From Rhizobium altiplani (GTDB taxonomy: Bacteria > Pseudomonadota > Alphaproteobacteria > Rhizobiales > Rhizobiaceae), in the NCBI RefSeq assembly GCF_001542405.1, contig NZ_LNCD01000055.1, positions 1 to 34,330 of the forward strand: a stretch of DNA of 34,330 nucleotides. The letters run 5' to 3'. Below the pieces are notes generated by a model that saw only the letters and a list, made by a program, of their open reading frames with translations, did no database searches and was not told the DNA's origin. The translations under genes were made by a program, and so were the position numbers. Shown piece after piece: positions 16,838 through 25,105 of the stretch; within the stretch, counting starts at the first letter, position 1, and every line of letters starts with the position of its first letter.

Positions 16838-18145
16838 CTAAAGCCCCTCTGCTTCTCGGACACAGTCGATCATGGAACGCGCCTTGTTCATGCACTCGTT
16901 GTACTCCTCGGTCGCAACCGAAGCATGGGTGATGCCGCCGCCGCACCGCATCGTAATCTGATCGCCATCGATCCACGCCGAGCGCAAGATGATCGCCGTG
17001 TCCACCGAGCCGTCGAAACCGATCATGCCGACGACACCGCCATACGGACCCCTCGGCTTACGTTCCACGTCCTTGATAACCTTGATCGCATCACGTCTTG
17101 GAGCGCCGGTCACAGCCGATGGGGGGAAACAAGAAAGGACCGCTCCAAGAGGGCTGAGGTCGCTCTTGATCTCTGCCTCTAGAACCGTGAAGAGGTGCAT
17201 CACGCTACCGAGTTTGCGGACTTCCAGTTCGATAGGCATGTTGACTTTACCATCGGCGGCAATCGCCTTCAGGTCGACGATCGTCTCGTCGACGATCATC
17301 TTTTGCTCTTCGAGGTCTTTTGCAGAACTCAGAAGTTCCTGCATGATTGCCTGCGTCGCTTCTTCCGTGTCGCCGATGCGACGCGTGCCGGCATCCGTCT
17401 CGACTGTCAGCAAAGATCCGGTTTTGCGAAGGTGCATCGCCGGCGACGCGCCAATCAGAGTCGTGTGCTCGTCGCGAACGAGAAAGATGTGTGGCGAGGA
17501 ATTGCGTTGGCGCATGACATCGAAGACAGCCTCCGCGGTCGCATTGGTTCGTTTTGATAGTCCAACCGAAAGAATGGCCTGCTGCAGTTCGCCCTGACCA
17601 ATGCGGGATTGGATTTCGCCAATCCTGCCAACATATTCCTCCATCGAGACGTCAACGGCCCACTCCGCGCGCTCTATCGCATCGGTTGCAGCCGGGCGCG
17701 CAACTGCGTTGGGTACCCGGACGAGCTCGTCGAAGATCTCCTGACAGATTGTAGAGTTGGCCCCCGCACCACTGACGACGATGAAGGCGATGGCATTGAC
17801 ATGGTCGATTACCAGCATCTTCGACACCAGCCAGAACTGCGGCCCCTCCGTGCCGCCGCCATCGTAGGGCAGGTACGCGAAGACACCTCCCTTGAAAGGC
17901 ACTTTCGCGAATTCCGGACTGTCGCCGGTTTCCTCGGGCGATCCGCGGGTGAGACGGTCCGCATCAGTTTGAGAAATCAGAGAGGCCTCAAGGCCGAAAT
18001 AGCTGAACTGCGGCGGTGTTCCTCCACCTTCTGACCGTTGCAGAATGAATCTGCTCAACGGTCCGGCTTTGTGGTGCAGGTCTTCGATTTGGCTGGCGTT
18101 GAGCGGGTAGTGCTCCACGACCCGTTTGAGCGATGCTTTTGTCAC
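16838..18145 (-). CDS. divergent chorismate-binding enzyme (TrpE/PabB-like)
   Basis: A 435-residue enzyme of the chorismate-utilising superfamily, without an amidotransferase domain. Seen are GELQQAILSVGLSKRT (compare GDIFQVVLSQRF), IGASPAMHLR, DAGTRRIG where TrpE has PISGTRPRG, EQKMIVDETIVDL, SVMHLFTVLEAEI, PPSAVTGAPRRDAI, GPYGGVVGMIGFDG and the metal-binding EYNECMNKAR. The active-site frame is kept, but the loop that senses water or ammonia and the NDL motif differ from anthranilate synthase, so the product (ADC, ADIC, isochorismate or other) cannot be assigned. The start is GTG 18145 with GGAG 8 nt upstream; TTG 18166 is less likely. First gene of an operon with an ABC ATPase and an AroE-like gene, divergent from a LysR gene. 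Confidence 0.8.
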   Translation of the reverse strand: MTKASLKRVVEHYPLNASQIEDLHHKAGPLSRFILQRSEGGGTPPQFSYFGLEASLISQTDADRLTRGSPEETGDSPEFAKVPFKGGVFAYLPYDGGGTEGPQFWLVSKMLVIDHVNAIAFIVVSGAGANSTICQEIFDELVRVPNAVARPAATDAIERAEWAVDVSMEEYVGRIGEIQSRIGQGELQQAILSVGLSKRTNATAEAVFDVMRQRNSSPHIFLVRDEHTTLIGASPAMHLRKTGSLLTVETDAGTRRIGDTEEATQAIMQELLSSAKDLEEQKMIVDETIVDLKAIAADGKVNMPIELEVRKLGSVMHLFTVLEAEIKSDLSPLGAVLSCFPPSAVTGAPRRDAIKVIKDVERKPRGPYGGVVGMIGFDGSVDTAIILRSAWIDGDQITMRCGGGITHASVATEEYNECMNKARSMIDCVREAEGL

Positions 18146-18214
18146 GGTAATAACTCCATTTTTCAATACTCGTACGGTCGGCCGTCCATGTTGACAATGC
18201 CCGCTTCTTCTCTA

Positions 18215-18242
18215 CCCTATGTCCTAAAGACAATTCATAGGG
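18215..18242. promoter_or_regulatory. perfect inverted repeat in the LysR/chorismate-enzyme divergent promoter
   Basis: CCCTATG-N14-CATAGGG lies in the 106-bp gap between the divergent genes, 10 bp before the LysR start. Its position fits autoregulation by the LysR protein. A TTGACA at 18191-18196 with TACCCT 16 bp downstream could be the sigma70 promoter for lysR, overlapping the repeat. Confidence 0.5.
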
Positions 18243-18251
18243 CCTACTTTC

Positions 18252-19172
18252 GTGTTCACGCTGAGACAGATCGAGGTGTTCAACGCCGTTATGGAGACAG
18301 GCTCCGTCGTCGGGGCAGCGAATATGCTCAACGTTTCGCAGCCGGTTGTCAGCCGCGTCCTGCGCCACCTTGAGGATCAGGCCAAGGTGCCTCTGTTCGA
18401 GCGGTCAAAGGGACGGCTTCAGCCCACGGCTCACGCTGCGCTGATCTTCAGTGAGGTCGCCACGGTATTTCGCAACATACGCAGCCTGCAAGACTCAATC
18501 CAGAGAATGTCGGTCGGCGACGACATGAGCATCCGTGTCGGCGCATCACCGAGCTTGGCAGCGAACCTGGTTCCCCGCGCGATGTTGCGGCTGAGGAAGC
18601 GCTATCCGAAACTCATTATGCGTCTGGATGTTCTCTCCGTTTCCCAGCTCACCGACTACCTCGTCTTTGGCGAGGGGGAGATGGTTGTGGGCCTCTATCA
18701 ACAGGATCACCCTTCGATCGCAACGCAGCTCCTCGGCTCGGGAGAGATCGTTGCGGTAACGCACGGAATGGCGAAGAACGGAGTCCGGTCGTTGGATGGA
18801 AACGACCTCGCCGATCTTTGTTCAACCGACCTTATCGGCTTCGAAAGCACGACGCCACACGGACGTTCCATTGCAAATTACTTGGGTGGTAAAGGGCTCC
18901 GCTACGAACCAACGACGATCGTGCGCTTCGCCGAGACGGCATGTCAGATGGTCGAGGTGGGATTAGGGTCCGCGCTGGTCGACAGCTTCACCGCAGCAGG
19001 ATTCGCCGGCCGCAACATATCGATCCACCGCTTGCCACAGCCGCCCCATATGGGCGTTTACGCGCATACGCATATCGAACGTGGTCTATCTTCGTTTGGT
19101 CGCTTCTTGCGCAATAGTCTACGAAGCGAGGCGGAAGCCAGTGGTAAGTGGTTCGACGGGCTGCATGCCTGA
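18252..19172 (+). CDS. LysR-family transcriptional regulator
   Basis: A 306-residue LysR protein from GTG 18252. The HTH is FNAVMETGSVVGAANMLNVSQPVVSRVLRHLE (about 9-40) and the effector domain begins near VGASPSLAANLVPRAML. The N-terminus resembles the OccR/NocR opine-regulator branch (LRQ-E-F-AVM-TG), which is suggestive but not proof of function. It is divergent from the chorismate-enzyme operon and its stop is 2 bp from the convergent oxidoreductase gene. It probably controls one or more of the neighbouring units. Confidence 0.85.
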   Translation: MFTLRQIEVFNAVMETGSVVGAANMLNVSQPVVSRVLRHLEDQAKVPLFERSKGRLQPTAHAALIFSEVATVFRNIRSLQDSIQRMSVGDDMSIRVGASPSLAANLVPRAMLRLRKRYPKLIMRLDVLSVSQLTDYLVFGEGEMVVGLYQQDHPSIATQLLGSGEIVAVTHGMAKNGVRSLDGNDLADLCSTDLIGFESTTPHGRSIANYLGGKGLRYEPTTIVRFAETACQMVEVGLGSALVDSFTAAGFAGRNISIHRLPQPPHMGVYAHTHIERGLSSFGRFLRNSLRSEAEASGKWFDGLHA

Positions 19173-19174
19173 AC

Positions 19175-20479
19175 TCAGGCGCCCCTGAGTTCATCGAGAT
19201 CAACAAGCGCACCCTGTGATGCAAGTTGCATACGCAGATTGGCGAAGTCGATATTTGTTGTCTCGGGCCGCAGCATGGCTGCCGCGACGCCCGCAGCCTG
19301 GCCGGTCGCGAATGCGGTCCCCATCACCCGTATCGAGCCATAGGCCTGATCGTCCGCACCCGTTAGGCGACCCGCCACCAGCAGGTTCTCAATAGGAGTC
19401 CTGATCGCGCCGATGGGTATGCCAAAATACCCCGCACCGCCGACCGGAATGTACTCCTGAACGCCGGGCGCATGATGAATTTCCATGGGCCAGCCGCCGA
19501 GGGCGACCGTATCATCGGGAACGAATGCCTCGAGGATGTCGCGAGCCGCAACTTTGGCGAGCGTTCTCGGCCGGCGGCTTTCCCTGATCCCGATCTGCGG
19601 ACCCGTCGAGGCAACATAGCAATCCTTGAACGTGGTGGAGTCCGTCTCCTTCAGGCATTCAACCAAGTGCCAGCCGCATTCCCGCGACTTCATTTCGGCC
19701 AAGCTGAAGTCTCCCACGTCGCATGGATCGGTTTCCAGGTCGAGCGCCATCCACCATATTTCGCAAGAACCCGGAATTCTCAACTGAACGCCACCATTCT
19801 CGCGGGCGGCAATTGCGGGACTGGCTGCGTTGTACTTTGCTATCGCCGTTTTGAACAGGCTGCGGTCCAGAGCCCAATCTGAGCGGACGCCTCCCAACCG
19901 GATCGGAAACGATGCTGGCTGCACCTTTGTCTGTGGGGCAAAGAGGCCCCGATCAGCAGAGAAGCAGAGATCGCCTTCACCCGAGGCATCGACAAAAGCA
20001 TGTGCCGCGATCCGGATTCTGCCGAAATGCCCGGATACGTCGACCGAACGCACCCGACCCTCGAAGACTTCGACGCCCGAAACGACCGTATGGAAGAAAA
20101 CCGCAACGCCTGCGTTCATGACGCTTCGATCCAGCGCAATCTTAAGCGCTTCCGGGTTTAGCGGGACAATCCAGTTTCCAGTCGTCTTCAGTCGGACGGG
20201 ATTTGCGGGCACACTCAATTTGCGAAGCTCGTCAAGGATCTCGGTAGCAATGCCGGCGACCACTGGTCGTGCTTCCTCGCTATTTGCATAAAGCCCACAG
20301 TAAGCCAGGACCGATGAGGTTGTCGCAGCTCCGCCTGCAAAGCCATAGCGCTCGATCAACAGTGTTTTCGAACCGGCACGCGAAGCGGAGGCTGCCGCAG
20401 CTATCCCCGCGGATCCGGCGCCCACCACCACGACATCGTAATTCAGATCGTACCGGCTTCTAGTCACTTCGTAGCGCAT
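19175..20479 (-). CDS. FAD-dependent oxidoreductase (FAD_oxidored type)
   Basis: A 434-residue flavoprotein. The dinucleotide-binding motif is GAGSAG (20-25) within VVVVGAGSAGIAAAASASRAG, with the ribose-binding Glu in LLIERYG, GGAATTSSVL, VDASGEGDL, and the C-terminal FAD motif NLLVAGRLTGADDQAYGSIRVMGTAFATGQAAG. This family oxidises or reduces small organic substrates; the substrate here is unknown. The start is ATG 20479 with GAGGT upstream; a GTG at 20521 is in frame but less likely. It faces the second transporter across a 398-bp gap and may share its control region. Confidence 0.82.
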   Translation of the reverse strand: MRYEVTRSRYDLNYDVVVVGAGSAGIAAAASASRAGSKTLLIERYGFAGGAATTSSVLAYCGLYANSEEARPVVAGIATEILDELRKLSVPANPVRLKTTGNWIVPLNPEALKIALDRSVMNAGVAVFFHTVVSGVEVFEGRVRSVDVSGHFGRIRIAAHAFVDASGEGDLCFSADRGLFAPQTKVQPASFPIRLGGVRSDWALDRSLFKTAIAKYNAASPAIAARENGGVQLRIPGSCEIWWMALDLETDPCDVGDFSLAEMKSRECGWHLVECLKETDSTTFKDCYVASTGPQIGIRESRRPRTLAKVAARDILEAFVPDDTVALGGWPMEIHHAPGVQEYIPVGGAGYFGIPIGAIRTPIENLLVAGRLTGADDQAYGSIRVMGTAFATGQAAGVAAAMLRPETTNIDFANLRMQLASQGALVDLDELRGA

Positions 20480-20668
20480 TGGTTTACGACCTCGTTGGAC
20501 GCGGCCCAGTGGGGCGCTCACCTAGCCGTTTTGTGCCGAAACACGTTTGGCGGGCTATTTCCAAAAGCGGCGTGGATAATGTCTTGAAGCTATATACTTG
20601 GCCAAGAATTTTTTCGTGGGCGTCAGTCATTGATCCAAAGGGCAGCAAGAACACGACCCCGGAAAGTC

Positions 20669-20694
20669 AATCCCTCAGGTATTGTGAAGGGATT
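20669..20694. promoter_or_regulatory. inverted repeat with LysR-type box upstream of second transporter
   Basis: AATCCCT-N12-AGGGATT is a perfect dyad. Its minus strand contains CTTCACAATACCTGAGGG (20672-20689), a third copy of the box seen at 10791-10808 and 15036-15053, with the T-N11-A core TCACAATACCTGA. On the plus strand it is followed by TTCCTTTCGTCTTTTC, only loosely like the 15-bp element of the other two promoters. It lies in the 398-bp gap 20480-20877, where nothing else was recognised. Confidence 0.5.
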
Positions 20695-20877
20695 CCTTTC
20701 GTCTTTTCTGAATGGTCAAGACGAAGTGGACCCGATCGCCCGAACCTTCGGCCGCTGGAACGGTATGTCATCAGGGCATATAGCAACATTGTTTTTGTCA
20801 GTGACGTAACTAACCAGAAATGCTGATGTGAAAACCGCGCCGAACGCGAGTTTCGGGATTTTGAAAGGGTGAACGCT

Positions 20878-21906
20878 ATGAAGATCAAGCTAATTGCTGC
20901 GGCGATGGGACTCGCAGCATCCTGGAGTGGAATTGCATTCGCAGATGGCACGCTCTCGCAGGTGAAGGCTCGAGGCGAGTTGTTCTGTGGAGTGGGTGAA
21001 AATTTTGCCGGCTTCTTTTCGCCAGATGCCACCGGCAAGTACTCTGGTTTCGATGTTGATTTCTGCCACGCCGTGGCTGCGGCAGCTCTAGGCGACGCTA
21101 CGAAGGTGAAATTCCTTCCCGCGACACCGTCGGCTCGTTTCCCGCAATTGCAATCGGGGCAAGTTGATCTTCTTTCCCGTTCCGTCACCGATACCTTCAG
21201 CCGCGACGCTAGCCTCGGCCTCGATTTTCCGATCGTCATGTTCTATGACGGTCACGCCTTGATGGTTGCGAAGTCGCTTGGCGCAAAATCCGGCAAGGAT
21301 CTGGACGGCGCCAACGTTTGCACACAGACGGGCCTTTCTACCGAAGTCATCATCGCTGATTATTTCAAGTCGAACGGCATGACCTACAAACCCGTCGTGT
21401 TCGACTCCCGCGATCAGGCGCTCGCCGCATTTGAAAGCGGCCGGTGCGACGTCTTCTCGTCGGATCGCTCGACGCTGTTTGCCTATAAGTCGGCCTTGAA
21501 GAAGCCTGACGACTTCGTCGTGCTCGACAATACGATTTCGAAGTCGTTGAACGGTCCTGTCGTCCGCCACGGCGACAACAACTGGGCAGATATTGTTCGT
21601 TGGACGGGATACGCGCTAATTGCCGCAGACGAATTCGGCGTTACGTCCAAGAACGTGGACGAGAAGAAGGCTGATCCTGCCGCTTCCGCAGAAGTGCGTC
21701 GCTTGCTGGGCGTCGAGGGCGGCTTCGGTGAAATGCTTGGTCTTCCCAATGATTGGGCATATCAGGTGATCAAATCGACGGGCAATTACGGCGAGATTTA
21801 TCAGCGCAACCTGGGTGCCGAAGGCAAGGTTCAAATTCCGCGCGAGAAGACCCTCAATGCCCTGTGGAAAGACGGCGGCGCGCTGATCGCCCCGTCCTTC
21901 CAGTAA
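20878..21906 (+). CDS. amino-acid ABC transporter substrate-binding protein (AapJ-like, second copy)
   Basis: A 342-residue periplasmic binding protein. The signal peptide is residues 1-22, cut after GIAFA. Motifs VKARGELFCGVGENFAG, GFDVDFCHAVAAAAL, VDLLSRSVTDTFSRDA, FESGRCDVFSSDRS and NYGEIYQRNLG are as in AapJ. ATG 20878 is preceded by AAAGGG; a GTG at 20869 is in frame. It differs widely from the protein at 13858-14883, so the two need not share a ligand. First gene of a three-gene transporter operon. Confidence 0.88.
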   Translation: MKIKLIAAAMGLAASWSGIAFADGTLSQVKARGELFCGVGENFAGFFSPDATGKYSGFDVDFCHAVAAAALGDATKVKFLPATPSARFPQLQSGQVDLLSRSVTDTFSRDASLGLDFPIVMFYDGHALMVAKSLGAKSGKDLDGANVCTQTGLSTEVIIADYFKSNGMTYKPVVFDSRDQALAAFESGRCDVFSSDRSTLFAYKSALKKPDDFVVLDNTISKSLNGPVVRHGDNNWADIVRWTGYALIAADEFGVTSKNVDEKKADPAASAEVRRLLGVEGGFGEMLGLPNDWAYQVIKSTGNYGEIYQRNLGAEGKVQIPREKTLNALWKDGGALIAPSFQ

Positions 21907-21910
21907 CAAA

Positions 21911-23098
21911 GTGAACATCGATATGTCCGCGCAACAGTACCAAGCCGCGAAACCTGGTGTGCGGCATCTGTCGAAGGGAAAAGATCTGGGCGGCCTCGTC
22001 GCCCAGATCATCCTGGTGCTCTGCCTGTTAGCAGGTGGCTGGTACATAACATCGACCACGCTCAGTAATCTCAGCACGCGCGGGATTACCACCGGCTTTG
22101 CTTTTCTAAGCCGGCCAGCCGGTTTCGATATCGCGTTCTCCCTTGTTCCGTTTTCATCGGCCAGCCCAATCTGGATGGCTTTGATCGTCGGGATCACGAA
22201 CACGCTGTTCCTGGCGGTAGCGGCTGCCATCTTCGGGACATTGATCGGTCTTGTCGTCGTCGCGCTGCGCATGTCAGCTAGTCCAGCGGCTTCCAAGCTC
22301 GCGGCAGCCTATATAAGCCTCTTCAGAAACACGCCGGTCCTGTTGCACCTGTCATTCTGGTATTTTGCGGTTTTCTCGGCACTGCCAGGGGTTCGCGCGG
22401 GCTTTTCGGCAGGAAGCATCGCTTTCCTGAATAATCGGGGACTCTTCCTGCCCGCGCCGATCGCCGATCTCTGGGTATGGGCCGTCGCCGCTGTGGCCGC
22501 CGCAGTGCCCCTAATGTATGCGCGTCATGTCGCCAGCCGCAATCCGACCGCGATGTTCGCTCGGCTGGACATTGCGTTGGCTACCGGTCTTTTACTTTTT
22601 TGTCTGGTCATCGGGATTGGTGTGCGCTCATGGGATCTGCCGGTGCCCGCAGGGCTTGGGATCCGCGGTGGTCTGCTCGTTATCCCGGAACTGATGGCTG
22701 TGCTCGTCGCCATGTCGATCTATTCCTCTGCCTTTATCGCCGAGCTCTTGAGGGGCGCCATCCTGAACATAGACCGGGGCCAGACGGAGGCTGGGCAGGC
22801 GCTTGGCCTTGACAAGAGAGTCATATCGAGGCGGATCATCATTCCGCAGGCTGTTCGGATGGTGATCCCACCCCTGACCAATCAGTACGTCAACATGATC
22901 AAGCAGACCGCGATCGTAGCCTCCATCGCATTCCCCGATCTGATGCTCATTTTCGGAAAGACCGTGCTGACGCAGACGGGACAAGCGATTGAATGCCTGA
23001 CCATCGTAACGGCTGTCTACTTAAGCATCAGCCTCATGTGCGCCGCATCGATGCACGCCTATTCCAAAGTCCTTAACGCCCAGGGGGCGCGGCGATGA
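21911..23098 (+). CDS. amino-acid ABC transporter permease (AapQ-like, second copy)
   Basis: A 395-residue permease: an N-terminal helix, a periplasmic stretch containing NRGLFLPAPIADLWVW, and a C-terminal transport domain with FIAELLRGAILNIDRGQ and the EAA loop EAGQALGLDKRVISRRIIIPQ. GTG 21911 and ATG 21923 are both possible starts; neither has a strong ribosome binding site. It lies 4 bp after the binding-protein gene and overlaps the next permease as ATGA. Confidence 0.87.
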   Translation: MNIDMSAQQYQAAKPGVRHLSKGKDLGGLVAQIILVLCLLAGGWYITSTTLSNLSTRGITTGFAFLSRPAGFDIAFSLVPFSSASPIWMALIVGITNTLFLAVAAAIFGTLIGLVVVALRMSASPAASKLAAAYISLFRNTPVLLHLSFWYFAVFSALPGVRAGFSAGSIAFLNNRGLFLPAPIADLWVWAVAAVAAAVPLMYARHVASRNPTAMFARLDIALATGLLLFCLVIGIGVRSWDLPVPAGLGIRGGLLVIPELMAVLVAMSIYSSAFIAELLRGAILNIDRGQTEAGQALGLDKRVISRRIIIPQAVRMVIPPLTNQYVNMIKQTAIVASIAFPDLMLIFGKTVLTQTGQAIECLTIVTAVYLSISLMCAASMHAYSKVLNAQGARR

Positions 23099-24210
23099 TC
23101 AAATCGAAAGAAGCACCGATGTCCAGGCAATTTTCGACGGGCGCGCGGTTTCCCTTATCAGCGGGTGACACCCTTCGAAGAATGTTCATCGACCGCAACA
23201 GCACCGTCGCGACGCTCTTTGCCCTTGCTGTTTTTCTCGGCCTCGTTGTGCCGTTTCTGAAGTGGGCGTTACTGGACGCCGATTTCATCGGTAGCACGCC
23301 AGAGGATTGTCGCCGTGAGGGCGCATGCTGGATATTCATTTCCGAAAAATTCGGACAGTTGATCTACGGCTTCTATCCGAGGGCGGACTGGTGGCAGGTC
23401 AATTTGTCGTTGGCAGCGCTTTTTGCAGGCTGTGTTGCGGCATTTCTGCTCGCGAAACGTTACCAGGTTATGGCGGCAATCGCCGCATACCTCGTCACCA
23501 CAGGTGTCAGCTTCAATCTCTTCGGCGGCAATTTTCCGGGGATGAATGCTATCCCGGTTGAGAAGTGGGGCGGTCTTTCGATCACGCTCCTGCTGTTCGC
23601 CATCGGTATGGGAGTATCGTTCGTTTTCGGGGGATTATTGGCGCTGGGAAGGCGGTCGGACCGCACCCTGATACGTGCGGTCTGTTCCTTCTACGTCGAA
23701 TTCATGCGCGGCCTTCCTCTCATCGCCATTCTTTTTATTGCGGTCATCCTTCTCCCTTTGTTTCTACCGGGAGGAGCCGAAGCCAATATGTTCATGCGCG
23801 TTCTCGTGGGCATTTGCTTGTACACATCGTCCTACATGGCGGAGTCGATCAGAGCCGGGCTCGATTCTGTACCGCGCGGAAGCCGCGAGGCCATCTACGC
23901 CTTGGGCCTTTCACGATGGAACGGTGAGAAGCTTGTCGTCTTCCCGCAAGCACTCATCGTGGCTTTGCCTGGTTTGGTCAACACGCTCATCGCCCTCATC
24001 AAGGACACGTCTCTTATCATCATCGTCGGTATGCATGATTTCTTGGGGTCAACGCAGCTTGCGATGGCGGATGTCGCATGGGGTAACGTCCTGTGGGAAG
24101 GATATGTATTCGCCGGTGCGGTCTACTTCGCCTTATGCTTTGGCTTGTCCGCCATTGGAACGCGGATCGAGAAGCATGCAGATCGATACCGGTTGGGGCC
24201 AAAGGCATAA
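23095..24210 (+). CDS. amino-acid ABC transporter permease (AapM-like, second copy)
   Basis: A 371-residue permease with a periplasmic Cys pair (EDCRREGACWIF), GFYPRADWWQV, FYVEFMRGLPLIAILF and the EAA loop REAIYALGLSRWNGEKLVVFPQ. It overlaps the upstream permease gene. An AapP-type ATPase gene would be expected next, but transposon debris begins within about 90 bp, so the ATPase was either lost there or is supplied by the copy at 16058-16828. Confidence 0.87.
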   Translation: MIKSKEAPMSRQFSTGARFPLSAGDTLRRMFIDRNSTVATLFALAVFLGLVVPFLKWALLDADFIGSTPEDCRREGACWIFISEKFGQLIYGFYPRADWWQVNLSLAALFAGCVAAFLLAKRYQVMAAIAAYLVTTGVSFNLFGGNFPGMNAIPVEKWGGLSITLLLFAIGMGVSFVFGGLLALGRRSDRTLIRAVCSFYVEFMRGLPLIAILFIAVILLPLFLPGGAEANMFMRVLVGICLYTSSYMAESIRAGLDSVPRGSREAIYALGLSRWNGEKLVVFPQALIVALPGLVNTLIALIKDTSLIIIVGMHDFLGSTQLAMADVAWGNVLWEGYVFAGAVYFALCFGLSAIGTRIEKHADRYRLGPKA

Positions 24211-24296
24211 TACCGTGTGAAGCAGGGCCGATGTGGTAGAACAGGTACTGTTCTCCGGTAAACACTATAAGGCCGAACTGAGCCTGAACGTTCATC

Positions 24297-24480
24297 GCAC
24301 GCATGAGTCGTCTGCCGACTGGTCCCGAACTTCTTGGCGGCAGCCACAGATCCCGCTCGAACTGTGCGACGGGGCATTCAGCACGTTCATGGTCATCGTG
24401 CCGGCCGAACTGGTGAGATCGGCGCCGCCAAGTGAACGGCAATAGACGCGGACTCCCATTTTGGCCAGCGCTCTGACGTT
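24297..24480 (-). pseudogene. serine resolvase remnant
   Basis: Read on the minus strand, one frame gives LAKMGVRVYCRSLGGADLTS and AGTMTMNVLNA; after a one-base shift near 24378 the next gives VAQFERDL, the end of a resolvase catalytic domain. A third frame gives VAAAKKFGTSRQT, the C-terminal HTH of the same family. The hinge is missing, so there was an internal deletion as well as a frameshift. It is clearly dead. Confidence 0.65.
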
Positions 24481-24833
24481 CGGCGCTGCTTGCGCGACAG
24501 CCACAGTCCGGCATCAACCATCAAGCTGCGCAACGTCTCGCGCGACACGCGCAATCCATCTCGCTTCTCGGCGGCCGGCGGGCCGAAGTCTGCATAGCGT
24601 TCGCCAACCAGCGTCACCGCGTAATGGCGCACACCATCACTGATCCGGTTGTTCGACGGCCGGCCGATCGCCTTAGGCCTTATCGACGCTGCGCCGTCAG
24701 TCTTGATCCGCTCCAGCAGACGACGCACCTGACGCGTGCTCAGATCAAGCACATGCGCCGCCGACACCAGCGTCATGCGGCCGGCAATCACCCTCGACAA
24801 AATCTCGATCCGCTGCACATCACGCTCGCTCAT
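24477..24833 (-). pseudogene. ISNCY-type transposase, N-terminal fragment
   Basis: From ATG 24833: MSERDVQRIEILSRV, LDLSTRQVRRLLERI, KAIGRPSNNRISDGV, VGERYADFGP and LRVSRETLRSLM, then LWLSRKQRRT. This is the helix-turn-helix N-terminus of ISNCY transposases common in rhizobia and bradyrhizobia. A few residues are missing after DFGP, and homology ends at RKQRRT where the resolvase remnant starts. The catalytic integrase core is absent. Confidence 0.7.
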
Positions 24834-25042
24834 CGCTATCAGTCCCATCCGCAATCTCCCAGGTCATTGATATACGCACCCCCATCTTGCCGAGCGTCAA
24901 AAAGGCGCCATTGAAATCATCGGGAAATTTTAAACGCCGCGCACGCCTAATCGCCTGTGCGCAACGGCATTCTGCCAACTCAACAAAAAAAGGTGCCCTT
25001 GAAGGCATTTCTGGCCAGGTTCGCCCTCTGGGAGAACGCAAC

Positions 25043-25076
25043 AAAAAAGCCCTCTCGGTTGGGAACCGAAAGGGCT
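25043..25076 (-). terminator. rho-independent terminator
   Basis: On the minus strand a 13-bp stem with one mismatch (AGCCCTTTCGGTT / AACCGAGAGGGCT) and a 3-base loop is followed by six T. It lies 30 bp after the stop of the TniQ-like gene. The rest of 24834-25042 shows no gene that can be supported. Confidence 0.75.
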
Positions 25077-25105
25077 GTTTGAACGGCGGTCGATGACGCT
25101 AAGGA

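Noticed and set aside
20946..20961. TGGCACG resembling a second sigma54 promoter
   Set aside because: The GC of the -12 element is one base too close (TGGCACG-CTCT-CGCA) and the site is inside the binding-protein coding sequence.
7891..24210. Opine catabolic region of Agrobacterium type
   Set aside because: Transporters and a LysR resemble opine loci, but no opine synthase or opine oxidase pair is recognisable; kept only as an analogy.
24820..25044. Small minus-strand frame containing GKMGVR, like the resolvase
   Set aside because: Only six residues match, and the rest shows no resolvase features; probably chance or a tiny relic.
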